Source: Variovorax sp. CF079 (GTDB lineage: Bacteria; Pseudomonadota; Gammaproteobacteria; Burkholderiales; Burkholderiaceae_C). From it: a stretch of DNA of 64,000 nt. Positions 27,319 through 36,915 of the stretch are shown here, in pieces. The stretch spans positions 171,582 through 235,581 of the forward strand of contig NZ_FMZU01000011.1 in the NCBI RefSeq assembly GCF_900101545.1. The letters are read 5' to 3'. A program made the position numbers and the translations under genes. Every line of letters starts with the position of its first letter. Positions within the stretch are counted from its first letter, which is position 1. The notes beneath the pieces were generated by a model. It saw nothing but the letters and a program-made list of their open reading frames with translations, did no database searches and was not told the DNA's origin.

Positions 27319-27966
27319 ATGTCCGCCCTCACCCTGACCCCGCGTGCCCTCTATGAAGAGGTGGCGGAGCTGCTGCGCCAGCGCATCTTCAACCGCGAGC
27401 TCGAGCCCGGCAGCTGGATCGACGAACTCAAGCTGGCGGAGGAATACGGCATCAGCCGCACGCCGCTGCGCGAGGCGCTGAAGGTGCTGGCGGCGGAGGG
27501 CCTGGTCACGATGAAAGTGCGGCGCGGCGCCTATGTGACCGAGGTGTCCGAGAAAGACCTGGCCGACGTCTATCACCTGCTGAGCCTGCTCGAAAGCGAT
27601 GCCGCCGGCGTGGTGGCTGAACACGTTTCCGAGGCGCAGCTGGCCGAGCTGGAAGCGCTGCACGCCGAGCTCGAAGCCGCTGCCGCCCCCGGCAAGGTGG
27701 ACCGCGCCCACTTCTTCGCGGTCAACGAGCGCTTCCATATGCGGCTCTTGGCCATCGCCGACAACCGCTGGCGCGACCAGATGGTGGCCGACCTGCGCAA
27801 GGTGATGAAGCTCAACCGGCACAACTCGCTGTTGAAGTCGGGCCGCATCGCCGAGTCGCTCAAGGAGCACCGCGCGATCATGGCCGCGATCCAGGCGCGC
27901 GATCCGGCTGCTGCCATGGCGCGCATGCAGCAGCACTTCAAGAACGGTTTGGAAGCCGCGACCTGA
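27319..27966 (+). CDS. GntR family regulator (FCD type), probable propionate operon regulator
   Basis: 215 residues from the ATG at 27319: an N-terminal winged helix (about 8-75, with SRTPLREALKVLAAEGLV) and a C-terminal FCD helical effector domain with acid and His ligands (around 80-215, including NERFHMRLL and KEHRAIM). A TTG at 27301 would add six residues; neither start has a good ribosome binding site, and a leaderless message is possible. Divergent placement from the methylmalonyl-CoA mutase operon suggests that it senses a propionate-related acid. Confidence 0.88.
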   Translation: MSALTLTPRALYEEVAELLRQRIFNRELEPGSWIDELKLAEEYGISRTPLREALKVLAAEGLVTMKVRRGAYVTEVSEKDLADVYHLLSLLESDAAGVVAEHVSEAQLAELEALHAELEAAAAPGKVDRAHFFAVNERFHMRLLAIADNRWRDQMVADLRKVMKLNRHNSLLKSGRIAESLKEHRAIMAAIQARDPAAAMARMQQHFKNGLEAAT

Positions 27967-28072
27967 AGCCGCTCAGCAGCACCCTGCACCGCGGCAGGCG
28001 CTACGACATCGCCGCGAGCTGCGCCGCACCACCATCGAGGACGTGCCCGAAGCGCGGCTGATGGCGGCCTGA

Positions 28073-29056
28073 TCAGGCCGCCTGCGCCACAGGCTCGTGC
28101 GCGAGCGCCATCACGTCGTGCGGCGCCAGCGCCTTGAGCCTGTGGTCGCTCCACACTTGACGCCAGCGGCGCGCCCCCGCGAGGCCGTTGCGCAGGCCCA
28201 GCATGTGGCGCGCGATGTTCGACCACGGCGTGCCGTGCTCGGCGGCCTCGCGCACCATGTAGTCGCACATCGCTAGCTCGACCTCTTCGCGCGTGAGCGT
28301 GGAAGGCGCTTCCTTGTAGAAGGCCGCGTCCCATTCGCTGAGCCACCAGGGGTTGTGATAGGCCTCGCGCCCGATCATGACGCCGTCGAGCAGGCGCAGG
28401 TGCGCATGCATCTGCGCGTTGTCGTCGAAGCCGCCGTTGATCGAAAAAACGAGCTCGGGGAAGTCGTGCTTCAGCCGGTGCACCAGCTCGTAGCGCAGCG
28501 GCGGCACCTCGCGGTTCTGCTTGGGCGACAGGCCCTTGAGCCAGGCGTTGCGCGCATGGACGATGAAGGTGCGGCAACCCGCTTCGCTCACCGCGCCGAC
28601 GAAATCGCGCACGAACTCGTAGCTCTCGGTCTTGTCGATGCCAATGCGGTGCTTGACGGTGACCGGCACCTTCACCACGTCGACCATCGCCTTCACGCAG
28701 TCGGCCACCAGCTGCGGCTCGTTCATCAGGCAGGCGCCGAAAGCGCCGCGTTGCACGCGCTCGCTTGGGCAGCCGCAGTTGAGGTTGATCTCGTCGTAAC
28801 CCCATTCCTCGCCGAGCTTGGCGCAATGCGCGAGCTCGGCCGGCTCGCTGCCGCCGAGTTGCAGCGCGACCGGATGTTCCTCGGCGTTGAAACGAAGATG
28901 CCGCGGCACGTCGCCGTGCACCAGCGCGCCCGTGGTCACCATCTCGGTGTAGAGCAAGGCGCGGCGCGTCAGCAGCCGGTGAAGGTAGCGGCAGTGGCGG
29001 TCGGTCCAATCCATCATCGGTGCGACCGAGATGATCTTCTCTTTGTGATTCAACAA
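28073..29056 (-). CDS. dusA: tRNA-dihydrouridine synthase A
   Basis: FMN enzyme that reduces uridine 20/20a in tRNA D-loops. 327 residues. Flavin barrel motifs are SVAPMMDWTDRHCRY and VALQLGGS; the catalytic cysteine is in NLNCGCPS; also present is FSINGGFDD. No ATG or GTG exists between the upstream in-frame stop and the family N-terminus, so translation must begin at a TTG (29056 or 29053). The C-terminal 20 residues are Ala/His-rich. Its stop is adjacent to a 106-base stretch downstream of the GntR gene with no recognisable gene. Confidence 0.93.
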   Translation of the reverse strand: MLNHKEKIISVAPMMDWTDRHCRYLHRLLTRRALLYTEMVTTGALVHGDVPRHLRFNAEEHPVALQLGGSEPAELAHCAKLGEEWGYDEINLNCGCPSERVQRGAFGACLMNEPQLVADCVKAMVDVVKVPVTVKHRIGIDKTESYEFVRDFVGAVSEAGCRTFIVHARNAWLKGLSPKQNREVPPLRYELVHRLKHDFPELVFSINGGFDDNAQMHAHLRLLDGVMIGREAYHNPWWLSEWDAAFYKEAPSTLTREEVELAMCDYMVREAAEHGTPWSNIARHMLGLRNGLAGARRWRQVWSDHRLKALAPHDVMALAHEPVAQAA

Positions 29057-29158
29057 CTTAGATGCGCTTGAAAGGCTGAGGCCCGTAGTTTCTCACGCGG
29101 TCGGCGCTCCGAATTCCCATTCCATATCGAGCGATCGGCTCCAAGATTTCTCCTAAAT

Positions 29159-29177
29159 GTGAATGATAATGATTGCT
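29159..29177 (+). promoter_or_regulatory. Fur box upstream of the TonB receptor
   Basis: GTGAATGATAATGATTGCT matches the 19-base Fur consensus at 13 positions, including the central AATGATAAT-ATT core. It lies in a notably A/T-rich patch and ends about 22 bases before the receptor start, so it must overlap the promoter. Iron-replete Fur would then repress the siderophore receptor. Confidence 0.75.
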
Positions 29178-29199
29178 ATTTGTACTACTGAGATAGAAA

Positions 29200-31398
29200 T
29201 TGTTGAACGTCAGACTCACACCCATTGCCACAGCCAAAACCCACCGGTCGCCAAAATCGGCCTCTGCACCCCCTTTCAAGCGCTCGACGCTGAGTCTGCA
29301 CACCGGCGCAACGCTGCTCGTTCTATGGGCCGCCGCCCAGGGCGGCCGCGCCGAGGCGCAAGAGGCCACGAGCGAACAAAAAGCGCTGCCGGTCGTGACC
29401 GTGACCGCGTCGCAGGACGACACGTCCCAGCACCTCGATACGAAGGTAAGCAGCGGCGCCCTCGGCGCGCGGACGCAACTTGAAACGCCCTTCTCCACCA
29501 CTGTGGTCAGGAACCATGACCTGGCGGAACGCCAGGTATCGAAGCTGGGCGACGTGTTCGCCCTCGACGCCTCGGTCTCCGACAACAGCGGCGCCTACAG
29601 CAGTTGGGCCAGCTACATCACGGTCCGGGGCCTGCCGCTGGATTGGCAGAACGCCTATCGGATCGACGGCAAGCCCTTCCTCAGCTATGCCATCACCCTG
29701 CCCTACGAGCACTTCGAGCAGATCGAATTGCTCAAGGGCTCGTCCGGCTTCATGTACGGCTTCGGATCGCCGGGCGGCATCGTGAACTACGTGTCCAAGA
29801 GGCCGACCGATCGGCCGGTGAGGAGCATCGAGGTCGGCTACAAGTCCGACAGCGTGTGGAGCGAGCACGTCGACCTCGGCGGGCGCTTCGGCGCCGACGA
29901 CCGCTTCGGCTACCGGCTCAACGCCACGCACGAGGAAGGCAAGACCTTCAACGACGGCGGCATCCGCCGCGATTCCGTGTCGCTGGCGCTCGACGCCAGG
30001 CTGACGCGCGACCTGAGCTGGAATTTCGACGCGCTGTACCAGAAGCGGAACTCCACGGACCAGACCCCGTCGATCTTCACCGGCAGCTATGTCGGGGCAC
30101 AGCTGCCCACCGCAATCCGAGGCGACAACCAGCGCCTCGTGGGGCCCGGACAGCACCTCGACACCGATCTGAAGCTCTACTCGACCGGGCTCCAGTACAA
30201 GCTGTCACCCGATTGGACGCTGAGCACCAGCTACAGCCACAGCACGGCCACACGCAGTCGCAACGAGGGCATCGCCTACCTGCTGGATCCGAGCGGCAAC
30301 TACAACGACTTCCGCTCCGACAGCAGCGAGGGCCATCGCTTCGACCAATGGCAGGCGATGGCGCAAGGCGTGTTGCGCACGGGTGCCATCGAACACCAGC
30401 TGACCCTGGGCGCGTCCTGGCAAAAGCAGACCAACGACTACAGCAGCAACAGCGTCTACCAGCAGATCGGCACCGGCAACCTCTACACGCAGAACGCCAA
30501 CAGCTATGCCAGCGTGACCGACTTCTCGATCTACCGCGACAGCGACATCACGCAGCGCGCGATCTTCGCCAGCGACACCGTGAAGCTGTCGGACCAGTGG
30601 TCCGCGCTGCTTGGCCTGCGCAGCACCAACTACGAGCAGAACAGCTACAGCATCGCCGGCGCCAGGTCTTCGCAATACACCAAGAGCGGCGTGGTGACGC
30701 CCACGCTGGCGCTGATGTTCAAGCCGGCGCCTGACACGACGCTCTATACCAGCTATGTCGAATCCCTCGAGCAAGGCGCTTCGGTGGGCATCACCTATGC
30801 CAACTACCGTGACCTCCTGAATCCGCTCAAGAGCAAGCAGTACGAACTGGGCATCAAGACCCAGCGCGAACGCTGGAGCGCCACGGCCGCCCTGTTCCGC
30901 ATCGAACGCGGAGCCGAATACGCGAACAGCCAGAACGTCCTGGTGCAGGACGGGCAGTCCATCTACCAAGGCCTCGAACTGGGCGCCTCCACCCGCCTGG
31001 GATCGCAATGGCAGCTCGGCGGCAACCTGATGTTCCTCGACACCTCCTACCAGCGCGGCAGCGACGTTGTCGGCAACCGCGTGGCGGGTGCGCCGAACTT
31101 CGTGGCGACGGCGCAGCTGTCCTATGCGGTGCCGCAGGTGCCGGGTCTCAAGCTGTCGGCAGACGCGAAGTACACGGGCGGCACCATGCTCAACGCCTCG
31201 AACCAGCTGAAACTCGCCGGCTACACGGTCGCGAACATCGGCGCGAGCTACACGACACGCATCGGCGGCCACGACACGACCTTCCGCGTGGCGGTCAACA
31301 ACCTGACCAACAAGCGCTACTGGGAATACCAGTATGCGAACTACATCAAGCCCGGTGACCCGCGCACCCTCAGCTTGAGCGCCAAGCTGGATTTCTAG
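29200..31398 (+). CDS. TonB-dependent siderophore receptor
   Basis: 732-residue outer-membrane receptor for a ferric siderophore. The order is a long signal region (hydrophobic core about 37-47), a TonB-box-like stretch (LPVVTVTAS) near residue 64, a plug domain (about 80-190, with YITVRGLPLDWQNAYRIDG and GSPGGIVNYVSKRP), then a beta-barrel ending in the C-terminal Phe of LSAKLDF. The architecture is FhuE/FoxA-like; the ligand cannot be told. An in-frame stop at 29194 and lack of ATG/GTG force a TTG start at 29200 (or 29203). It is controlled by the Fur box just upstream. No siderophore synthesis or ABC genes adjoin it. Confidence 0.93.
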   Translation: MLNVRLTPIATAKTHRSPKSASAPPFKRSTLSLHTGATLLVLWAAAQGGRAEAQEATSEQKALPVVTVTASQDDTSQHLDTKVSSGALGARTQLETPFSTTVVRNHDLAERQVSKLGDVFALDASVSDNSGAYSSWASYITVRGLPLDWQNAYRIDGKPFLSYAITLPYEHFEQIELLKGSSGFMYGFGSPGGIVNYVSKRPTDRPVRSIEVGYKSDSVWSEHVDLGGRFGADDRFGYRLNATHEEGKTFNDGGIRRDSVSLALDARLTRDLSWNFDALYQKRNSTDQTPSIFTGSYVGAQLPTAIRGDNQRLVGPGQHLDTDLKLYSTGLQYKLSPDWTLSTSYSHSTATRSRNEGIAYLLDPSGNYNDFRSDSSEGHRFDQWQAMAQGVLRTGAIEHQLTLGASWQKQTNDYSSNSVYQQIGTGNLYTQNANSYASVTDFSIYRDSDITQRAIFASDTVKLSDQWSALLGLRSTNYEQNSYSIAGARSSQYTKSGVVTPTLALMFKPAPDTTLYTSYVESLEQGASVGITYANYRDLLNPLKSKQYELGIKTQRERWSATAALFRIERGAEYANSQNVLVQDGQSIYQGLELGASTRLGSQWQLGGNLMFLDTSYQRGSDVVGNRVAGAPNFVATAQLSYAVPQVPGLKLSADAKYTGGTMLNASNQLKLAGYTVANIGASYTTRIGGHDTTFRVAVNNLTNKRYWEYQYANYIKPGDPRTLSLSAKLDF

Positions 31399-31415
31399 GC
31401 GTAGTGGCGGGGCGC

Positions 31416-32219
31416 TCAGCCGATGCCCCGCACCGACCCCGTCAGCGACCGCGCGCATTGCAGCAGCGTCGGGCCGAGCTTGCGCACGGCGTCATCCATC
31501 GTCCAGCGGCTCGTGGGCGCCACCACATGCACGGCCGCCACGGGCCGGCCGTTGCTGCCCAGCACGGGCGCCGCCACGGTCATGTCGCCGAGGAAGAGCT
31601 CCTCGCTGTTGGTGGCGAAACCCTGCAGCCTCGCCTGGCGCAGCGCCTCCAGGATGTCCTCGACCGCGGTGCGGGTGTGGACCGTGTGGGCCACGCGATC
31701 CGAGGCCTCGATCAGCGCCAGCGCCTCGCTCTCCGGAAGCGCGCTCAGGTAGGCGCGTCCGGAGGCCGTGCAGTACATCGGGATCCGACTGCCGATCGGC
31801 ATGTGGACGGGCACGAACTGCGCGCTGACGAAGCGGGCGACGTAGACCATGTCGAGCCCGTCCGGCTCCGTGAGGTTGGAGGTTTCCGTGGTGACCTTGG
31901 TCAGCTCCGACAGGAAGGGGTTGGCCAGGTCGATCAGCGGATCGGCCGCCAGGTAGTTGAAGCCTATTTCCATCACGCGCGGCGTGAGCTGGTAGCGCCG
32001 CGTCTGGGGATGCTTTCGCACATAGCCCAGCCGCTCCAGCGTGAAGACCATGCGCTGCGCCGAGCTCTTGTTGATGTCCGTGGCTGTGGCCACTTCCGCC
32101 AGCGTCATGGTGCGCCGCTGTGCACTGAAGGCGCGCAGGACGGCCAGCCCTTTTTCCAGCGACTGGTTGAAAAGCAGGCTGCTGCTGTCGTCGGGGGCGG
32201 ATTTCAGTGGGGCGTCCAT
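31416..32219 (-). CDS. IclR family transcriptional regulator
   Basis: 267 residues: an N-terminal winged helix (about 20-85, with TDINKSSAQRMVFTLERLGYV) and a C-terminal GAF-like effector domain (about 95-255). It is divergent from an ABC importer operon with 178 bases between the starts, which contain repeated GAATCGAATAT elements (32250 and 32313) that it probably binds. The ATG at 32219 was chosen; a GTG at 32243 would add eight residues. Neither has a clear ribosome binding site. It is convergent with the TonB receptor. Confidence 0.9.
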   Translation of the reverse strand: MDAPLKSAPDDSSSLLFNQSLEKGLAVLRAFSAQRRTMTLAEVATATDINKSSAQRMVFTLERLGYVRKHPQTRRYQLTPRVMEIGFNYLAADPLIDLANPFLSELTKVTTETSNLTEPDGLDMVYVARFVSAQFVPVHMPIGSRIPMYCTASGRAYLSALPESEALALIEASDRVAHTVHTRTAVEDILEALRQARLQGFATNSEELFLGDMTVAAPVLGSNGRPVAAVHVVAPTSRWTMDDAVRKLGPTLLQCARSLTGSVRGIG

Positions 32220-32249
32220 CGCAGAAGAGTATAGCGACCTCACTCGAAA

Positions 32250-32324
32250 GAATCGAATATCGATTCAATTGATTCGACTAGTGGTTTTCATCAATTGATA
32301 TGAGGTTCTTAAGAATCGAATATT
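32250..32324. promoter_or_regulatory. Repeated GAATCGAATAT elements, putative IclR operators
   Basis: GAATCGAATATCGATTC at 32250-32266 is an almost perfect palindrome. Its left part GAATCGAATAT recurs at 32313-32323, exactly 63 bases (six helical turns) away, in the same orientation. GATTCG and TCAATTGATA lie between. The whole block is A/T-rich and fills the gap between the IclR gene and the importer operon. Two phased sites suggest looping or cooperative binding by an IclR tetramer. Confidence 0.55.
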
Positions 32325-32397
32325 GGCACGCATGTTGCATCGCATAAAGGCCGGGCTGTTCCGGCCCGCCCATTTGCATCTTCCTCAAGGAGTCCAC

Positions 32398-33165
32398 ATG
32401 AATCGCTTCGTTCGCCGCTTTCATCGCTTTGCCGCAGGTCTGTTCGCTGCAGGTGTCGTTTCGCTCGCCTGCGCCCAGGGCGCCTCGCCGACCTACAACG
32501 TGGGCGCCACGGCCACCGGCGTGCCCTTCACCTTCCTGGACGTAAAGACCAACACCATCCAGGGGATGATGGTGGACACCGTCACCGCCGTCGGCAAGGC
32601 GGGCGGCTTCGGGGTCAACGTGCAGCAGACGGTGTTCTCGGCGCTCATTCCCTCGCTCACCTCGAACAAGATCGACATCGTCTCGGCGGCCATGCTGAAG
32701 ACGGCCGCGCGCCAGCAGGTGGTGGACTTCAGCGATCCGGTCTATTCCTATGGCGAAGGCCTGATCGTCAAGAGCGAGGACACGCGGGCCTATACCTCGC
32801 TGGACGAGCTCAAGGGCGAGGTGGTCGGCGCGCAGGTCGGCACGGTCTTCATCGACATGCTCACCAAGAAGGGCATCTTCAAGGAGGTGCGCAGCTACGA
32901 CTCGGTGGCCGACATGACGCGCGATCTCGCGCTGGGGCGCATCAAGGCGGGCCTGGGCGACCAGCCCATCATCGCCTACCAGCTGCGGCAGAACACCTTC
33001 ACCGGCGTGAAGCTGGTGGACAGCTACAAGCCGGTCAACGTCGGCGACGTGTGCCTGGTGGTGCGCAAGGGCGACACCGAGACGCTGGCCCGGATCAACA
33101 AGGCCATCGCGGCGATCAAGGCTGACGGCACCTTGCAGAAGATCGTGCAGAAGTGGGGCATCTAG
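32398..33165 (+). CDS. Amino-acid-type ABC transporter substrate-binding protein
   Basis: 255-residue periplasmic solute-binding protein of family 3 (polar amino acid type). The signal peptide spans about residues 1-26 (cleavage probably at ACA-QG). The two-lobed domain includes GVPFTFLD, the [18 protein letters not shown] hinge and the C-terminal [14 protein letters not shown]. The start at 32398 has AAGGAG about 6 bases upstream. It is the first gene of a four-gene operon (binding protein, permease, ATPase, oxidase). The ligand is unknown; the downstream oxidase and aminotransferase suggest an amine or amino acid. Confidence 0.92.
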   Translation: MNRFVRRFHRFAAGLFAAGVVSLACAQGASPTYNVGATATGVPFTFLDVKTNTIQGMMVDTVTAVGKAGGFGVNVQQTVFSALIPSLTSNKIDIVSAAMLKTAARQQVVDFSDPVYSYGEGLIVKSEDTRAYTSLDELKGEVVGAQVGTVFIDMLTKKGIFKEVRSYDSVADMTRDLALGRIKAGLGDQPIIAYQLRQNTFTGVKLVDSYKPVNVGDVCLVVRKGDTETLARINKAIAAIKADGTLQKIVQKWGI

Positions 33166-33826
33166 TGCCCGCGTCCTTCCTCCAGCACGCCCGCGACTTC
33201 CTCCCGATCCTGCTGCAGGGCGCGGTCGTCACGGTGCAGGTGACCGTCCTCTCCTTCCTGCTCAGCAGCGTGCTCGGCCTGGCGCTGGCGCTGATGAAAC
33301 TGTCGCCGGTGCGCGCCCTGTCCTGGACGGGAACGGCGGTGATCAACCTGATCCGCGGCCTGCCGATCATCGTGCAGCTCTTCTACATCTACTTCGTGCT
33401 GCCCGAGTTCGGCGTGCAGCTCACGGCCTTCCAGGCCGGCGTGATCGGGCTGGGCATCGCCTACTCGGCCTACCAGGCCGAGAACTTCCGCGGCGGCATC
33501 GAGGCCGTCGACGCGGGCCAGCGCGAGGCCGCGCAGGCCATGGGCATGCGCTCCGCGATGATCATGCGCCGCGTGATCCTGCCGCAGGCCTTTCGCATCG
33601 CGCTGCCGCCCTACGGCAACACGCTGGTCATGATGCTCAAGGACTCCTCGCTGGTCTCCACCATCACCGTGGCCGAGATGACGCGCGCCGGCCAGCTGAT
33701 CGCGTCCTCGACCTTCCAGAACATGACGGTCTACACGCTGGTCGCCCTGCTCTACCTGATCATGAGCCTGCCGCTGGTCTACGGCCTTCGCCGGCTGGAG
33801 CGCCGTCTCGGCGCCGGGAGGAAAGC

Positions 33827-33830
<4 letters not shown>
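33165..33830 (+). CDS. Amino-acid-type ABC transporter permease
   Basis: HisM/GlnP-type inner-membrane permease of about 221 residues with five hydrophobic segments. The EAA loop for ATPase contact is [21 protein letters not shown]. The start is most likely the GTG at 33165, which shares one base with the preceding TAG; a GTG at 33153 would overlap the binding-protein gene by 13 bases. A single permease gene is present, so the channel is presumably a homodimer. It overlaps the ATPase gene by ATGA. Confidence 0.92.
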
Positions 33831-34578
<748 letters not shown>

Positions 34579-34582
<4 letters not shown>

Positions 34583-35877
34583 CGGACAACCGGTTCGCAT
34601 CGCGCCAGCAGCTTCCACCTTCGCTCTGGGCCGCCACCGCGCCAGCCGCGCCGCCGACGCCGCGGCTCGCGGAATCGCACAAGACCGACGTGCTCATCGT
34701 CGGCGGCGGCTTCACCGGCCTGTCGACGGCGCTGCACTTGGCCGAGGCCGGCGCGCAGGTTTGCGTGCTCGAAAGCCATGAGCCGGGCTGGGGCGCCTCC
34801 GGGCGCAACGGCGGGCAGGTCAACCCGACGCTCAAACACGATCCCGACGACCTGGTGCGTCTGTATGGCGTCGAGCGCGCGGAGCCCTTGATCGACGCCG
34901 TGTCGCGATCGGCCGACCTCGTGTTCGAGCTGATCGCACGTCACGGCATCGACTGCCAGCCGGTGCGCAGCGGCTGGGTGCAGGCCGCGTACTCGAAGCG
35001 GGAGGTGGCCGGCCTGCACGCCCGTGCCGCGCAGTGGTCACGGCGCGGCGTGGCAACGGAGCTGCTGGACCGCGCCGGCGTCGCCGCCCGCCTCGGCACC
35101 GAAGCCTTTGCCGGCGGCTGGCTCGACGGACGCGCCGGGGGCATCCAGCCGCTGGCCTATACGCGCGGCCTGGTGCGCGCCGCCCAAAGTCTGGGCGCGG
35201 CGGTGCACGGCGAAACGCAGGTGACGGGGCTCGAGCGCCGCGGCGCGCTCTGGCATGCGAGCACGTCGACGGGCGCCACCGTCACAGCCGACCAGGTGGT
35301 GCTGGCGACCAACGGCTACACGGGCGCGCTGTGGCCCGGCCTCGCGCGCACCATCCTGGCCGCGAACAGCTTCATCGTCGCCACGCAGCCGATCGAAGGT
35401 GCGGCCGCCGACAAGATCCTCCCGCGCGGCGAAACGGCATCGACCTCGCAGCGCCTGCTGCTCTACTTCCGCAAGGATGCGCAGGGGCGACTCCTGATGG
35501 GCGGGCGCGGCCACTTCGCCGATCCGCGCGGGCCGCAGGATTTCGCGCACCTGGAGCGCTCGCTCGAGCTGCTCTTTCCCCAGCTGGGGCCGCTGCGCTA
35601 CGAGTACCGCTGGGCCGGCCGCATCGCGGTCACGCGCGACTTCATGCCGCACGTGCACACGCCGGCGCCGGGCGTCACGATGGCGCTCGGCTACAGCGGG
35701 CGCGGCATTGCGCTGGCGACCAGCATGGGCCGGCATCTGGCCGCGCGCCTGACCGGCGACAGCAGCAGCTTCCCCTACCCGGTGACGCCGATGCAGGCCA
35801 TACCGCTGCACGGCCTCCAGCGCTTCTACGTGGCGGCAGGCGTCGCCTGGTACAGCCTGCTGGACCGGCTCTCCTAG
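34579..35877 (+). CDS. FAD-dependent oxidase/dehydrogenase (DAO family, PuuB-like)
   Basis: 432-residue flavoprotein. The FAD motif [21 protein letters not shown] begins near residue 37, followed by [19 protein letters not shown], typical of the gamma-glutamylputrescine oxidase/DadA-related group. It ends with [22 protein letters not shown] likely reaction is oxidation of a C-N bond of an imported amine or amino acid, giving an aldehyde or oxo acid. The GTG start at 34579 is coupled to the ATPase stop. It ends tail-to-tail with a LysR gene, sharing the four bases CTAG. Confidence 0.87.
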
Positions 35878-36824
35878 GGCGCGTGCGCCGCCGCGAGGCA
35901 GGCCTGGAAGGCCAGCACCGCGCGCGAAGGCTTGGGCGAGCGCCGCAGCACGCTGACGAAGCGGCAGCTGTAGTTGAAACGCGCCGGCAGCACGGCCTTC
36001 ATGAGGCCGCGCTGCTCGAAGGCCTGCGCATAGTGATCGGGCAGGAAGCCGAGAAAGCGCCCCGAGAGAATCAAGGTCGCGATCGCCTCCTGGTCGAAGC
36101 CGGTGGCCTTGCGCGTGAGCTTCGCGCGATGGCTGAGCTGCATGTTGGGCGAGTGGTAGCCGAGCCCGGCGAAGTGATGCTCGCGCAGCCGCGCCCAGTT
36201 CAGCTTCGCGTGGCTGCTGTCGAAGAGCGGATGCCCCGCGCCACAGTACAGCAGCATGGTCTCGTCGAACAGATCCGCGTAGACCAGGCTCTTCGACGTA
36301 CGGTGCGCCGGAATGATGCCGATCTGGAACTTGCCCTCCAGCACGCCCTGCTCGATGGCGTTGATGGACCCCACGTGCACGCTCAGGCTCACCTCGGGCG
36401 CGAGCTGCGTGAAGCGGGCGATGGCCTCGCTGATGCGCGCCTGCGGGTTGCTCGCCGTCTTGTCGAACAGCGCCACCTCGAGTTGCCCGCCCATGCGGTT
36501 GTGGATGTCGTCGATGCTGCCGCGGAAGGCGTCGACCGAGGCCAAGAGGCGCAGGGTCTCGTCGTAGACGCGCTGGCCCTCGGCGGTGAGCGAGAAGCCG
36601 GCCCGCCCGCGCCGGCACAGCACCAGGCCGAGCCGGGTTTCGAGATCCTTCACATGCCGGCTCACGGTGGAGGTGCCGATGTTGAGCTCCAGCTCGGCGG
36701 CCGCCATGCCGCCACACTCGACCACGCTCTTGAACACCTTGAGCAGGCGCAGGTCCATGTCGCTCAGCTGGCCGAGCACGGCGCGATTCCTGGCGACGCT
36801 TTCGCGCGGCGGTTTTACTTGCAT
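35874..36824 (-). CDS. LysR family transcriptional regulator
   Basis: Up to 316 residues. A LysR winged helix begins at the MDLRLLKVFKSVVECGGM block (residue 23), and a substrate-binding-protein-like effector domain spans about 115-305. An ATG at 36758 (residue 23) is an equally plausible start; neither has a good ribosome binding site. The conserved recognition helix reads LNIGTSTVSRHVKDLE. It is divergent from the omega-aminotransferase gene (91 bases apart) and convergent with the oxidase, so it probably controls the aminotransferase. Confidence 0.9.
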   Translation of the reverse strand: MQVKPPRESVARNRAVLGQLSDMDLRLLKVFKSVVECGGMAAAELELNIGTSTVSRHVKDLETRLGLVLCRRGRAGFSLTAEGQRVYDETLRLLASVDAFRGSIDDIHNRMGGQLEVALFDKTASNPQARISEAIARFTQLAPEVSLSVHVGSINAIEQGVLEGKFQIGIIPAHRTSKSLVYADLFDETMLLYCGAGHPLFDSSHAKLNWARLREHHFAGLGYHSPNMQLSHRAKLTRKATGFDQEAIATLILSGRFLGFLPDHYAQAFEQRGLMKAVLPARFNYSCRFVSVLRRSPKPSRAVLAFQACLAAAHAP

Positions 36825-36915
36825 GGATCGTCAAGTGAAGATTGATATTGCGCCATTCTCCACACTGAAGGCCGTGCGAACAATCGACGCATTCCCATCA
36901 CCTCCGGAAGCGCCC

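Noticed and set aside
27967..28072. 106 bases after the GntR gene that translate, in one frame with a shift, to a short peptide ending LRRTTIEDVPEARLMAA before a stop
   Set aside because: It could be the 3' remnant of a lost gene, but there is no start, no ribosome binding site and no recognisable family; too little to call a pseudogene.
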